From: Rhizobacter terrae
Lineage (GTDB): Bacteria; Pseudomonadota; Gammaproteobacteria; Burkholderiales; Burkholderiaceae_C
Direction of reading: 5' to 3'
Length of the DNA stretch: 64,000 bases
Assembly: GCF_003852895.1 (NCBI RefSeq)
Contig: NZ_QUSW01000009.1
Coordinates: 124,001 to 188,000, forward strand
Each line of letters starts with the position of its first letter. The stretch's first letter is position 1. A model generated the notes under the pieces. That model did not search any database. It was not told where the DNA came from and saw nothing but the letters and a program-made list of their open reading frames with translations. The position numbers were made by a program, and so were the translations under genes. Positions 29,418 to 39,900 of the stretch are shown in pieces.

Positions 29418-29548
29418 ACACCCGGCACGGATCGCTTGACGAGTGCCCCGTTGGTCAGGCCGGCATGTCACAAGACGATGTCGAGGTCTTGCAACAAGGC
29501 AGGATCTGAATGGCGCTGAGAAAATGCTGAGATCGGAAGGGGAAGTGC

Positions 29549-29833
29549 ATGCCAAAGGCGGTGATCGCTCAGATTTCGCGTCGTGACTATCCGGCATTCG
29601 CAGTGGCCATGGCTGACGACCCACGCTTCCCAACGACATACGCCGAGTTCACGGCATCGAACAGAGCCTACGAAGAAGCCCCCAGAAAACTCGGCGTCCA
29701 AGTGGTGTTCGTCAAGGTTGCGCCCGGCGCGTTTCTGGAATGGTCCAGCCATGTTGGCTTTGTGCCGTGTAGTGAGACGCTACGCGCCTTCGCCTTGTCG
29801 CTCGCTGGGGGTGCCGCCCCTGTAGTGGCTTAG
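29549..29833 (+). CDS. Small unknown protein
   Basis: A 94-residue protein with a good ribosome binding site (GGAAGGGGAA) and no recognised family. It begins MPKAVIAQISRRDYPAF and has mixed alpha/beta character without membrane segments. It stands between the PIN-like gene and the DUF3800 gene. Real coding status is likely from the start context. Confidence 0.55.
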   Translation: MPKAVIAQISRRDYPAFAVAMADDPRFPTTYAEFTASNRAYEEAPRKLGVQVVFVKVAPGAFLEWSSHVGFVPCSETLRAFALSLAGGAAPVVA

Positions 29834-29988
29834 AGAAGCGGGCACGCCGCCTGCGCACGTGCCGGACCACACCATGCGTCGCTTGTGGCGCATCGGCGTA
29901 AGGTGTGGGGTGCGGCAGCCCTGGGATCACGCCCCGGTCTCCGGAGAAAGTCCGCTCCGATCCACAAGGGCCGTTTTCGGGAAGATGG

Positions 29989-31056
29989 ATGCACCTTTTT
30001 TGCGACGAATCTGGCAACACTGGCGTTGACTTGCTCAGCGAGGACCAGCCCGTCTTTGCGTTGGCATGCACGAACCTCGACGCTCAACGCTCCGCCGACT
30101 TGCTCGGACCGCTTCTGCGTCAGGGGCAGCGGGAAGCCAAGTACTCGCGCCTCAAAGGCAACCGAAGCGGCCAGCAAGCGCTATTGCAGTTCTTCTCGTC
30201 ACCGGAACTCACGCCGTCGACCGCCAAGTTCCTGCTGGCCGACAAGCGCTACTACCTGATCACGCACATCGTCGACAAGTTGATCGAGCCGCCGCTTCAC
30301 GAAGTGGGCGAGGATCTGTATGCAGGCGATGCCCATGTCGGCCTGGTGAACGTCTGGTACCACGCAGGCAGAATCATCTTCCCTGACGGGCATTGGGACA
30401 AGGTGATGCATGCCGTCGTGCGAGCGATGCGGGAGCGGACCGCCAGCGCCTTCGCATATTTTGACGAAACCCTGAGCCAGGCGGCGCTGGCGACGCCCTA
30501 CGACTATCGCGACTTCGCCACCGGGCTCTTGCTGGCGCGTGGACGGTTGGATGAGTTCATCGGCGTCTTTACTGACACTGAGGTCTTCGACCCGGCCGTC
30601 GACATCTTCATCGACATGATCAATCAATGGATGAAGATCGAGTCAGGGCGGCTGACAGTGACTCACGACCGGTCCAAGCCGCTCAAACGCAATGAGCGCT
30701 TTCTGCGCGCCATGATGACCCCCATCGATCCGCGCACCATCGGCTACGGCACGCGCCAAGCGGAATTGCCGCTGCGGATTTCAGATCTCGACTTCGCCGA
30801 ATCGTCCGCCCATCCGCAGTTGCAAGTGGCTGATCTGATCGCGGGCGCGGCTATCGATTGCCTGCTGGCGTGGTCGGGTCGCCGCCCGTCCAACGACTAT
30901 CACGAAGCCATGAAGGGGACGCGGCTTCAGGAGTTGTTTGCCGGCGGGCTGCTTCCGTCGATTGAGATCGAACGCAAGAACGAACCGGGAGCAGGGCAGA
31001 AAAGCCTGGTGGACGGCTCCACCGAATTCCTGAAAGACGTGGGCTACTTTGGATGA
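29989..31056 (+). CDS. DUF3800 domain protein
   Basis: A 355-residue protein with the DUF3800 opening MHLFCDESGNTG and the late block LQVADLIAGA. The family has an RNase H-like fold with conserved acidic residues and is frequent in defence and mobile regions. Activity is unproven. The ATG at 29989 begins directly with the domain. It is a single gene on the plus strand, facing the next gene. Confidence 0.8.
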   Translation: MHLFCDESGNTGVDLLSEDQPVFALACTNLDAQRSADLLGPLLRQGQREAKYSRLKGNRSGQQALLQFFSSPELTPSTAKFLLADKRYYLITHIVDKLIEPPLHEVGEDLYAGDAHVGLVNVWYHAGRIIFPDGHWDKVMHAVVRAMRERTASAFAYFDETLSQAALATPYDYRDFATGLLLARGRLDEFIGVFTDTEVFDPAVDIFIDMINQWMKIESGRLTVTHDRSKPLKRNERFLRAMMTPIDPRTIGYGTRQAELPLRISDLDFAESSAHPQLQVADLIAGAAIDCLLAWSGRRPSNDYHEAMKGTRLQELFAGGLLPSIEIERKNEPGAGQKSLVDGSTEFLKDVGYFG

Positions 31057-31080
31057 GGCGTTCGAAGCGACCCGACCAAT

Positions 31081-31770
31081 TCAGGTCGTGCCCAGCGGCG
31101 AGGGTCGACCTCCCGCTCGGCGGACATCGCCCATGAGGTCCACGAAGCTCTTGGCCACCGCCGTCGGATCGTCCGTCCAGGCCAGGGTGATGTGCGCGGC
31201 CTTCAGCGCGGTGACCAGAGCGCGAATGGTCCTGGCATCGCCGTTGGTGTGCAGATAGAGCTTGCGCAGAGTCTTTTCACGAGGCTTCTTGTGGCCGAGT
31301 CGGCGAATGCCGATGAGGATGGTCCTGGCGGCTTCATCGACCACGCTGCGCAGCCGCTCGCCCACCTGCGGCCAGACGGCCCGAAGCGTATCCAGCGTTG
31401 CCTGCAACGGAAGCTGCGCCGGGAAAGCGCCATTCAGTTGGCGCAAGAAGCCCTCGAATTCGAAGGCGACATCACCGTGCCCGAGCTGCAACTCCTCCAC
31501 CATGGCGCGCTCCTTGACCGGATCGATGAAGATTCGGAAGTCGCCTTTGAAGTGGTTGCCGTACAGCTTGAAGTCGAGCATCACGCGCGTGTGCCGCAAG
31601 TACACGAAGAGCAGGTCTCTGGATTCTTTGTCTTCTTCGGAAAAGAACATCATGAAGACAAAGCGTCCGCGCCCCTGGGCCACCTCAAAGCCGAGCGTCG
31701 GTTCCTTGTGCAGAACCGCGTCCCGGAACAGCGGCGTGAGCCCATCGAGATTGAATTGCTTGTTTGCCAT
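31081..31770 (-). CDS. Unknown protein
   Basis: A 229-residue protein with no recognised family; an alternative ATG lies at 31791. It has mixed helix and strand segments, no signal and no membrane segment. The blocks FEVAQGRGRFVFMMFFSEED and KKPREKTLRKLYLHTNGD are notable. It converges with the DUF3800 gene. Function unknown. Confidence 0.6.
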   Translation of the reverse strand: MANKQFNLDGLTPLFRDAVLHKEPTLGFEVAQGRGRFVFMMFFSEEDKESRDLLFVYLRHTRVMLDFKLYGNHFKGDFRIFIDPVKERAMVEELQLGHGDVAFEFEGFLRQLNGAFPAQLPLQATLDTLRAVWPQVGERLRSVVDEAARTILIGIRRLGHKKPREKTLRKLYLHTNGDARTIRALVTALKAAHITLAWTDDPTAVAKSFVDLMGDVRRAGGRPSPLGTT

Positions 31771-31952
31771 GGCGGCAAAGTCTATGGTCAAACGAACGAC
31801 CGATGCGGGAGCGATGGCCGGCGATGACCTTCGTCATCAGAGTTGTGGATGCAGTTTTCGCAAGCCAGAGCGAGATTGATCATTGCCCCGAGGCACGCGT
31901 AAGCTGCATGCCTTTCGCCAGTCGCCGTGCTTTGTCCGCAAAGGGAGAAGAA

Positions 31953-32954
31953 ATGATCACGAGGAAGAGCGTCCATTCGTTGAGCCAGTCGGAAATCGAT
32001 GCACTGGTTCACGCCCTGATCGAACTCAAGGGGCGCGGCGAGTATGACAAGTACGTGCACTGGCACCACCAGGTCATGTACCCGACCGTTCTGCCCCAGG
32101 AACCTCGCGATGCGAACTATCGCAACGGTGCGCACCGAGGGCCGTCGTTCTTGCCCTGGCACCGGGATTTTCTGATGCAGTTGGAGCAAGACCTGCGGAC
32201 CATTGACGCGAGCGTTTCGCTCCCGTATTGGGACTGGACACAAGACGCCAAGCTGCCCGACCCGAGCACATCGCCCCTCTGGGCGGACACGTTCATGGGA
32301 GGCAACGGCGAAGAGGGCGACCAGTGGCGCGTTCAGCGCGGACCCTTCGCCGAGAGTTCGGGCAAGTGGCCAGTGCCATCCTTGCCGGACGATGGCTTGC
32401 CCGGGACGGGGCTGAAGAGACAGTTCGGCCGGATGCTGCCGTCGCTACCGACGGAGGAGGATCTTGCGCTTGCAATGGCAGAGGTGTTCTACGACACACC
32501 GAACTACGAGCGCAGTCCCTTCACGATCGGCTTTCGCAACCGCATCGAAGGATGGGTCACGCAGCGAGGTGATGCCAGGGTCAAGACACCGGGCTCGCAG
32601 CTGCACAACCGGGTTCACCTCTGGATCGGCGGCAACATGGCACCCATGACATCGCCCAACGACCCGGTGTTCTTTCTCCATCACTGCTTCATCGACAAGG
32701 TGTGGGCAGATTGGCAAGCAGTGCAGATGGCGGAAAACCCAGACGCCGCACCGCACTATGCGCCGGAGCGAAGCGGTCCCACGGGGCACAATCTCGACGA
32801 TCAACTCAAACCATCAACGCGCACGGTGAGGGATGTACTGAGCATTTCCGGTCTCGGCTACGAGTACGAGCCGGCCCACAATCAGGTCATGCTGGAGACC
32901 TTCGCCCGTTCCGCAATCCGCCGTCGCATTCGGACACCGTTCTGGGCTGATTGA
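31953..32954 (+). CDS. Tyrosinase-family copper enzyme
   Basis: A 333-residue type-3 copper protein. The CuA part has HWHH, AHRGPSFLPWHR and the LPYWDW motif. The CuB part has LHNRVHLWIGG and DPVFFLHHCFID. These give the six histidines needed to bind a dinuclear copper centre. No signal peptide is visible from the ATG at 31953, which follows AAGGGAG. It would oxidise phenols to quinones. Its place in a metal island suggests a copper-dependent oxidative role, but the substrate is unknown. Confidence 0.88.
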   Translation: MITRKSVHSLSQSEIDALVHALIELKGRGEYDKYVHWHHQVMYPTVLPQEPRDANYRNGAHRGPSFLPWHRDFLMQLEQDLRTIDASVSLPYWDWTQDAKLPDPSTSPLWADTFMGGNGEEGDQWRVQRGPFAESSGKWPVPSLPDDGLPGTGLKRQFGRMLPSLPTEEDLALAMAEVFYDTPNYERSPFTIGFRNRIEGWVTQRGDARVKTPGSQLHNRVHLWIGGNMAPMTSPNDPVFFLHHCFIDKVWADWQAVQMAENPDAAPHYAPERSGPTGHNLDDQLKPSTRTVRDVLSISGLGYEYEPAHNQVMLETFARSAIRRRIRTPFWAD

Positions 32955-33030
32955 CGAAGCCTGCTCACCGAACACGCAGAGCGACAGACCCGTGGTCGAT
33001 TCCGGCGTGATGGACATCCGCACCGAGCGG

Positions 33031-33747
33031 TTAGATGACCATTTCGATGAGCATCAGCGCAAGGAAGCCAAGGAAAAACATCGAGGTCAGCACCGGCGTC
33101 TCGTCCACTTCGTGCGCCTCGACCAGCAACTCTTCGGTGACCAAGTACAGAAGCGCCGCGACACCGAAGGACATCACCACATCGAGTGTCACCGGAGACA
33201 CGTCGGCAAGAAAGTAGGAACCGGCTCCCGCTCCGATCAACAACAATGCCGCGAAGCCAGAGGTAACGCCAACGATGGTTGCCCGCCCAGCCTTAACCGT
33301 CGTCAGCGCCGCGGCCGCAGACACGCCCAGGAAGAGTACTTCGAGCGTCAGAGCGATCGTGAGCAAGACGCCCTGACGAGAACTGCCCGCGAAGCCGATG
33401 CCGATCAGCAGCCCGTCGAGCGCGATGTCGATGGCCATCGTCAGGAGCATGCTCAAGGGAATCGTCGGATCGTTGCTCTGTGCGCCAGATTCCAGCTTGC
33501 GGGTGAGTGCCTTGAGCAAGAGCATCGCCACCACGCCGAGCGCGAACCCCGCAGCGGTCACCAGTGGAAGCCGCCGATGCATGACATCCGGGAGCAACTC
33601 GGTGGCAAGTGCTGCGAAGAGAACGCCCGCCGCGATGTGTTGCGTCCCGCTGCGTATAGCGGCGCTGGGTGTCTTGAAGGCGGCGGCGATGCCGCCTACG
33701 ACGACGGACATCGCAGGTATGAGCGCAAACAAGAGGACATTCGTCAT
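33031..33747 (-). CDS. ZIP-family-like metal transporter
   Basis: A 238-residue protein with about eight membrane helices. Segments such as HIAAGVLFAALATELLPDV, MAIDIALDGLLIGIG and LALEVLFLG resemble the ZIP fold, though the usual HNxPEG motif is not exact. It may move Zn(II) or a related cation; direction is not evident. The ATG at 33747 was chosen as the start of the first helix. It is 90 bases downstream of the P1B ATPase gene. Confidence 0.7.
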   Translation of the reverse strand: MTNVLLFALIPAMSVVVGGIAAAFKTPSAAIRSGTQHIAAGVLFAALATELLPDVMHRRLPLVTAAGFALGVVAMLLLKALTRKLESGAQSNDPTIPLSMLLTMAIDIALDGLLIGIGFAGSSRQGVLLTIALTLEVLFLGVSAAAALTTVKAGRATIVGVTSGFAALLLIGAGAGSYFLADVSPVTLDVVMSFGVAALLYLVTEELLVEAHEVDETPVLTSMFFLGFLALMLIEMVI

Positions 33748-33837
33748 GCCAATGGTCCAACGTTCGGGGCCTTGGGTTGTCAAAGGCTTCCCTGCAGGCG
33801 TGCCCAGAGGCAGTTCTGAGCGTGGTCGAGAGAATGT

Positions 33838-36492
33838 TCAGCTCACCGCCGCTTCCTTCACTTCGGGCTGGGATGGCTGCACGCCGCCGGGAAGTTTGAA
33901 CGCGAGCAGGCGCAGCGCATTCAGGACCACCAGCAAAGTCGATCCCTCGTGGAATATCACGGCGGTGCCAATGTTCAACCCCAAGATGGTTGCCGGAATG
34001 AGCACGGCCACCACGCCCAGGCTGACCCACAGGTTCTGCTTGATGATGCCGCTGGTCTTGCGCGACAGCCCCACTGCGAAGGGCAACTGCGCGAGGTCAT
34101 CGGCCATCAGGGCCACGTCGGCGGTTTCGAGCGCTACGTCCGAACCGGCGGCGCCCATGGCGATGCCCACCGTGGCGTTCGCCATGGCTGGCGCATCGTT
34201 GACGCCATCGCCCACCATCGCAACCTTGCCGACCTTGGCGCGCAACTCCTTGATGGCGGTCACCTTGTCTTCGGGCATCAGGTCGCCGCGCGCTTCGGTC
34301 AGTCCCACACTTTTGGCCACCGAGTCGGCCACCTTCTGGTTGTCGCCCGAGATCATGATGAGCTGCCGGATGCCAAGTCCCTGAAGTTGCTTCATCACCT
34401 GGGCCGCCACGGGGCGGGGTGTGTCCATCACGCCGAGCACGCCGAGGTATCGCTCGCCTTGCCGAACGACCATGGTTGTGCGCCCGTCAGCCACGAGCCG
34501 TTCGTTGGCGTCGGTCAACGCTTGAGGCATCCGCGTGCCCTCCACCTCGGCAAACAGCGCGGGCTTGCCGACATGCACGGTTTTGCCATCGACGGTCGCC
34601 TTGACGCCACGCCCCGTGATGCTTTCGAGGGCGTCTGCCTTGAGCGGTTGGTGTTGGTTCCCCAGCTTCTCCCGGGCGCCGGCCACCACCGCCGAAGCCA
34701 AGGGATGGTCGCTGTGCTCTTCGACCGCCAGTGCCACGCCAAGCAGTTCCGTCTCGCTCGCGCCCTCTGCGGCCACCACGTCCGTCAGCCGCGGCTTGCC
34801 TTCGGTGAGCGTGCCGGTCTTGTCGAAGGCGATGGACGTGAGCGAGCCGAGATTCTCAAGTGGACCACCGCCTTTGACGAGAACCCCGCTGCGCCCCGCT
34901 CGCGCCACGCCGCTCAGCACCGCGCTCGGCACCGAAATCGCCAGCGCGCAAGGGCTTGCCGCCACCAGCACTGCCATCGCACGGTAGAAGCTGTCGGCGA
35001 ATGGTTCGTCGATCACCACCCAGGCGAACATCAGCACGCCAACCAGCGCGAGCACCGCCGGGACGAAGAAGCGCTCGAATTTCTCGGTGAAGTTCTGCGT
35101 CGGAGAACGCTGGGCCTCGGCCTCGGTGACGAGCTTCACAACCCGTGCCATCGTCGATTCCGTCGACTTGCGAGCGACAGTCACGTCCAACGCGCCCGCA
35201 CCATTGATCGTTCCGGCGAACACCCGATGTGCCGCGGGTAGCTTGTCGAATGCAGCCAGCGCGGCCTTGGCGTCGTCCACCGGGCGCTTGTCCACCGGCA
35301 CGCTCTCTCCGGTCACCGGTGCCTGGTTCACGCTGCTCTGGCCCCGCGTCACAAAACCATCCGCCGGCATTCGTTCGTTGGGCTTGACGACCACCACCTC
35401 ACCTACCTGCAAAGTGGCGACATCCACCTCCTCGGTGCTGTCGCCACGACGCACGACCGCGCGGTCCGGGGCGAGCTTGGCCAAGGCCTCGATAGCACGC
35501 CGAGCCCGTCCCATCGCGTAGTGTTCGAGCGAATGGCCCAGGCTGAACAGGAACAGCAGCAATGCGCCTTCCGCCCATCGGCCGAGCGCGGCTGCACCAG
35601 CCGCCGCCACCAGCATCAGGGTGTCGATTTCGAAGCGCTTGGCCTTGAGGTTTTCAAGCGCTTCTCGAACGGTAAAGAAGCCACCGACGAGGTAGGCGCC
35701 GATGAAGCAGCCGACGGATGCCCAGGACGGCCCCCACTGTCTCCAGGCGATCAGCCAGCCGACCAGCAGGAAGGCACCGGCGATCAGTGCGAAGACAAGC
35801 TCCGACTTTTCACCGAATGGACCGCCGTGCTCGTGGTCGTGGCCTGCATGGCCGTGATCAGCGTGGTCGTCCCCCTCGGCATGCGCGTGCTCGTGGCCTT
35901 CGTGCTCTTCATGCTCGTCATGACTCGCCGCTGGTTGCTCGTGGCCTTCGCCGGGCCTGTGATCGTGGCCTGCATGCTCATCGCCTCCAGCTGGTACAGC
36001 TGAGTCTTTCGGCCGCGCCGCCGAAGCGCCGACGTTTGGCACCGGCACACCCATGCCGCGCAGCCGCGCCAGCAACGCGTGGTCTGACAACTTCTCCCGG
36101 TCGTACTCAATTCGGACAGCGCCGCTCGTTGCCGCTTCTGCCTCGACCACTCCCGGCAAAGCTTGCAGCCGCGCCGCCAAGGTCCTCGCCTCGCGCGCAT
36201 GCAGTGTCCCGGCCGCACGGACCATCAGGTGGCCGAACCGGTCGGTCAGTGTTGTCCCCGCCGCGTGCGCAATTTCGCGCACGCGGCCGAGAGAGATCAC
36301 GCCCGGGTCGTAGTGAACGCACAACTGCGCGGCTTTGCCATCCTTGGGTTCAACCACATGTGCCTGTTCGACGCCGGGCCGTCCATTGAGCGCGGCGAGC
36401 AACTTAACGACGCACCTGTCATGGACATCAGGCACCTCGGGGAGCAGCAGGGGTATGTCCAGGCGCAACTTCTGGGTGTTCGTGTGGGCCAT
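33838..36492 (-). CDS. Zn/Cd/Co-type P1B ATPase with SPC motif
   Basis: An 884-residue ATPase. The N-terminal metal domains are degenerate, with DRCVVK in place of CxxC. A long His/Asp/Glu-rich stretch (about 168-228) may bind divalent cations. The membrane motif is SPCALAIS instead of CPC, which marks the P1B-4 type (Co/Zn/Cd). [18 protein letters not shown] and GDGVNDAPAM are present. It probably exports Zn(II), Cd(II) or Co(II). It follows the czc operon and PII-like gene on the same strand. Confidence 0.88.
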   Translation of the reverse strand: MAHTNTQKLRLDIPLLLPEVPDVHDRCVVKLLAALNGRPGVEQAHVVEPKDGKAAQLCVHYDPGVISLGRVREIAHAAGTTLTDRFGHLMVRAAGTLHAREARTLAARLQALPGVVEAEAATSGAVRIEYDREKLSDHALLARLRGMGVPVPNVGASAARPKDSAVPAGGDEHAGHDHRPGEGHEQPAASHDEHEEHEGHEHAHAEGDDHADHGHAGHDHEHGGPFGEKSELVFALIAGAFLLVGWLIAWRQWGPSWASVGCFIGAYLVGGFFTVREALENLKAKRFEIDTLMLVAAAGAAALGRWAEGALLLFLFSLGHSLEHYAMGRARRAIEALAKLAPDRAVVRRGDSTEEVDVATLQVGEVVVVKPNERMPADGFVTRGQSSVNQAPVTGESVPVDKRPVDDAKAALAAFDKLPAAHRVFAGTINGAGALDVTVARKSTESTMARVVKLVTEAEAQRSPTQNFTEKFERFFVPAVLALVGVLMFAWVVIDEPFADSFYRAMAVLVAASPCALAISVPSAVLSGVARAGRSGVLVKGGGPLENLGSLTSIAFDKTGTLTEGKPRLTDVVAAEGASETELLGVALAVEEHSDHPLASAVVAGAREKLGNQHQPLKADALESITGRGVKATVDGKTVHVGKPALFAEVEGTRMPQALTDANERLVADGRTTMVVRQGERYLGVLGVMDTPRPVAAQVMKQLQGLGIRQLIMISGDNQKVADSVAKSVGLTEARGDLMPEDKVTAIKELRAKVGKVAMVGDGVNDAPAMANATVGIAMGAAGSDVALETADVALMADDLAQLPFAVGLSRKTSGIIKQNLWVSLGVVAVLIPATILGLNIGTAVIFHEGSTLLVVLNALRLLAFKLPGGVQPSQPEVKEAAVS

Positions 36493-36549
36493 GCGAGGTT
36501 CTCCGTTGATGCTGGTTGGTTGTTCATCAGGTCAGGGTTAAGTCAGCTG

Positions 36550-36558
36550 CCCCCCCCC
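36550..36558. repeat. Run of nine C residues between PII-like and ATPase genes
   Basis: A homopolymer of nine C residues sits in the 75-base gap upstream of the P1B ATPase start. Such tracts can slip in replication. Here it lies outside coding sequence, so any effect would be on the leader of the ATPase gene. Confidence 0.6.
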
Positions 36559-36567
36559 GGACCGCGT

Positions 36568-36915
36568 TCAAGAAATGGGCACGGTGCGTGCCACCTCGGT
36601 GACGAAGACCCACCCGGCGTTGGGTTGGCCGGTGCGTGCGGACGTGCGGATGACCTCCACCAGCTCGTCCGCGTGTTCATCGGCGCAGGTCAGCTCCAAC
36701 TTGTATTCGTTCACGACCTCGTCACCGAGCTCAACCGAGTAGTGGCGCTCACGCTCGTCCACCGGCAGCAACGAGCCCTTGACGACGTAGACGGTGAGGT
36801 TGTGGGTGTCCGTACCACCTCCACCCACCGCGCCGTCCCAGGCGGACGAGCCTTTTAGAGCAGCAATCACCGCGCCGATGCGGTTGGCGTGAACATAGGC
36901 TTTGATCTCTTTCAT
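36568..36915 (-). CDS. PII-like signalling protein of the czc operon
   Basis: A 115-residue protein of PII/CutA-like fold. It starts MKEIKAYVHANRIGAVI and has a T-loop-like region rich in Gly and the ELTCADEHADELVEVI block. Members near heavy-metal RND pumps are thought to sense metal or nucleotide, but targets are not known. The ATG at 36915 overlaps the czcA stop (ATGA), so it is tightly tied to the pump. Confidence 0.8.
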   Translation of the reverse strand: MKEIKAYVHANRIGAVIAALKGSSAWDGAVGGGGTDTHNLTVYVVKGSLLPVDERERHYSVELGDEVVNEYKLELTCADEHADELVEVIRTSARTGQPNAGWVFVTEVARTVPIS

Positions 36916-39900
36916 GCGGGTTCTCCTTGTGCTGCGGAAGAGGCGGCGAGGGCGGCTGCGCGTCGCTCGGCGCGGCCTTCCGCCCATTCGTACATGAGGG
37001 GTAGCAGGAGCAGCGTCAGCGCGGTGGAGGTGAAGAGGCCCCCCACGACGACGGTGGCCAACGGGCGCTGAGTTTCGGCACCGACGCCAGTGGACAGCAG
37101 CATCGGCACGAGCCCGAGGATGGCTACCGAGGCGGTCATCAACACCGGCCGCAGCCGCAAGCTCGCTCCCTGGCGCACGGCATCACGCACGGACAGGCCT
37201 TGCTGCCGCAGACCGTTGAGGAACGAGACGAGCACGATGCCGTTGAGCATGGCAACACCGAACACCGCGATGAAGCCGATCGCCGAGGGCACCGACACAT
37301 ACTGGCCAGTGATGAACAAGCCAAAGATGCCGCCGATGACGGCGAATGGCACGTTGGCAATGATCAGCGTAGCATGCCTCACCGAATTGAACGCGGTGTA
37401 CAGCAGCAAGAAGATCAGGCCGATCGTCAAAGGCACGATCAGTGCGAGACGTGCCATCGCACGCTGCTGGTTCTCGAAGGCGCCGCCCCATTCGGTCCAG
37501 TACCCCGGCGGCAGCTTGACCTCCTGCTTCAGCTTGGCGTCCGCTTCCTTCACGAAGCTGTCCACATCGCGGCCTTTGACATCCATCTGCAGCACTGCGT
37601 AGCGCTGCAACGCCTCGCGGCGCACGAACGAGTAGCCTTCGTCCAGCTCGATCTTGGCCACCTGCGAGAACGGCACGAGGGCGCCTTCTCCGGTGCGAAT
37701 CGGGATAGCCGCGATCGCGGCGGGCGACCCGCGGAACTCGTCTGACAGGCGCACTGCGATGTCGAAGCGCTTCGTGCCGTCGATCAGCGTCGACACCGAG
37801 CTGCCACCGATGCCGGACTGCACCACCTCCAGGATCTCGTCGGCGTTGATGCCGTAGCGCGACGCCGCGGCGCGGTCCACGCGGATCACGAGCTGCGGCT
37901 TGCCTTTGTTGGCCTCGGCCGAGAGGTCTGCCACACCCGACACCTTCTGCAGCACGCCCTTGATCTGGCCGGTGAGTCGATCGAGCGTTTCCAGGTCCTC
38001 CCCGTAAAGCTTGAGCGCCAAGGTCGCACGCACGCCGGAGATCAGCTCCTCCACGCGCATCTGGATGGGCTGCGTGGCACCGAAGACGGCCGTGGGGACG
38101 GTCTTCTCCAGCGCTTCCTGCATGTCGTGGCCGAGCGCGGTGTACGACATCTTCTGCGGCCAATCGCTTTGCGGCTTCAGGTCGAGCAACACCTCCATGT
38201 AGTTCACATCGGCCGTCTCGCCTTTCTCGGCGCGGCCGATGGTGGCAAGCACTGTCTTCACCTGAGGAAACTGCCGGCGCAATTCGGCGTCGACGACGTT
38301 GGACACCCGAATCGATTCGTCCAGCGACGTGGATGGAATGCCGGTGATGCGGAACATGATGCTGCCCTCCTGCAACTGCGGCATGAACTCCTTGCCGAGG
38401 AAGGGAAAAATCGCCAGCGAGACGAGCAGAAGTGCAACGGCACTCCCGACCACGAGCTTCTTGCGCTCAAGCGCCCAATCGAGCAGCGGCAGGTACAGGC
38501 GTTTGGCGCGTGCCACGAGGAAGGTGTCTCGCTCTTCCTTTGGCTTGAGGATGAGCGAGGCCAGCACCGGCACTAGGGTCAGTGACAGCAGCAGCGAGCC
38601 GGCCATGGCGAAGGTGATGGTCAGCGCCATCGGCTTGAAGAGCTTGCCCTCCAGCCCCTGCAACGAGAACAACGGCAAGAACACCACGATGATGATCAGA
38701 ATCGCGAAGGCGATCGGGTTCACCACTTCGCGCGCTGCCTGCAGGATGAGCTGCGTCTTGTGAATCGGCCGTCCCGACTCGCGCGCATGCGACAGCAGAC
38801 GAAAGGCGTTTTCCACCAGCACCACCGCGCCGTCGACCATCATCCCGGTCCCAATCGCGAGGCCAGCGAGCGACATCAGGTTGGCCGATAGGCCGAATTG
38901 CTGCATGAACACGAAGGCAATCAGCATCGCGAGCGGCAAGGTGACGATGACGACGATGGCCGAGCGGATCTCCCCGAGGAAGAGGAACAGGATGACCGCG
39001 ACGAGGATCGAGCCCTCGACGAGCGAGCTTTCGGCGGTCTTGAGCGCCTTCTCGACCAGCTCGGTGCGATCGTAGATGGGGGTGAGCGTCACTCCCTTGG
39101 GCAGCGCGGCCTGTGCGGTCGCGAGCTTGGCCTTCACTCCATCGACAACGTTCTTGGCGTTCTCATTGACGCGCGACAGCGCCATGCCAAGCACGGTCTC
39201 CTGGCCGTTGCGTGTCACCGCGCCGAAGCGCATGGCCGGCGCCTCCTTCACCGCGGCCACATCGCGCACGTAGATCGGCGAGCCGTTGCGCTCGGCGACG
39301 ACGATGCCGCCGATGTCCGCGACGTTGCCGACCAGGCCCAGCCCGCGCACCAGGTACTGCTCTGCGCCAATGTTGAGATACTGGCCACCGACCTGCTTGT
39401 TGTTGGCGGTCAGCCGCTCCATCACCTCTTTGAACGACAGCCCGTACTTGATGAGACGCTGAGGATCGACCTGCACCTGAAACTGCTTCTCATGACCACC
39501 CCAGGAGATCACGTCGTCCACACCAGGCGCGGTACGCACGATCATTCGCACGGTCCAGTCGTGCAAGGTGCGCAGGTCCATGGCCGACAACTTCTTGTCG
39601 GCCGAATCGATCGTGTACCAGAACACTTGGCCGAGGCCGGAGCTGTTTGGCCCGAGCGAGGGCTCGCCGTAACCCTTGGGCAGCCGCTCCTTGGCCTCTT
39701 GCAGCTTCTCGCCGACAAGGCGCCGCGCGAAGTAGATGTCCACGTCGTCCTTGAAGTAGACGCCGACGTAGGACAAGCCGAAGAGCGAGACAGATCGCAC
39801 TTCCTCGACGCCGGGCAGCCCAGCCATGGCGCCTTCGATCGGCGTGGTCAGCAGTTTCTCGACATCCTCGGCCGCAAGTCCGGCGGACTCGGTGTAGATG

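Noticed and set aside
33949-35241. A 430-residue open frame on the plus strand opposite the P1B-4 ATPase
   Set aside because: Antisense shadow; the minus strand carries TGES, DKTGT and GDGVND motifs.
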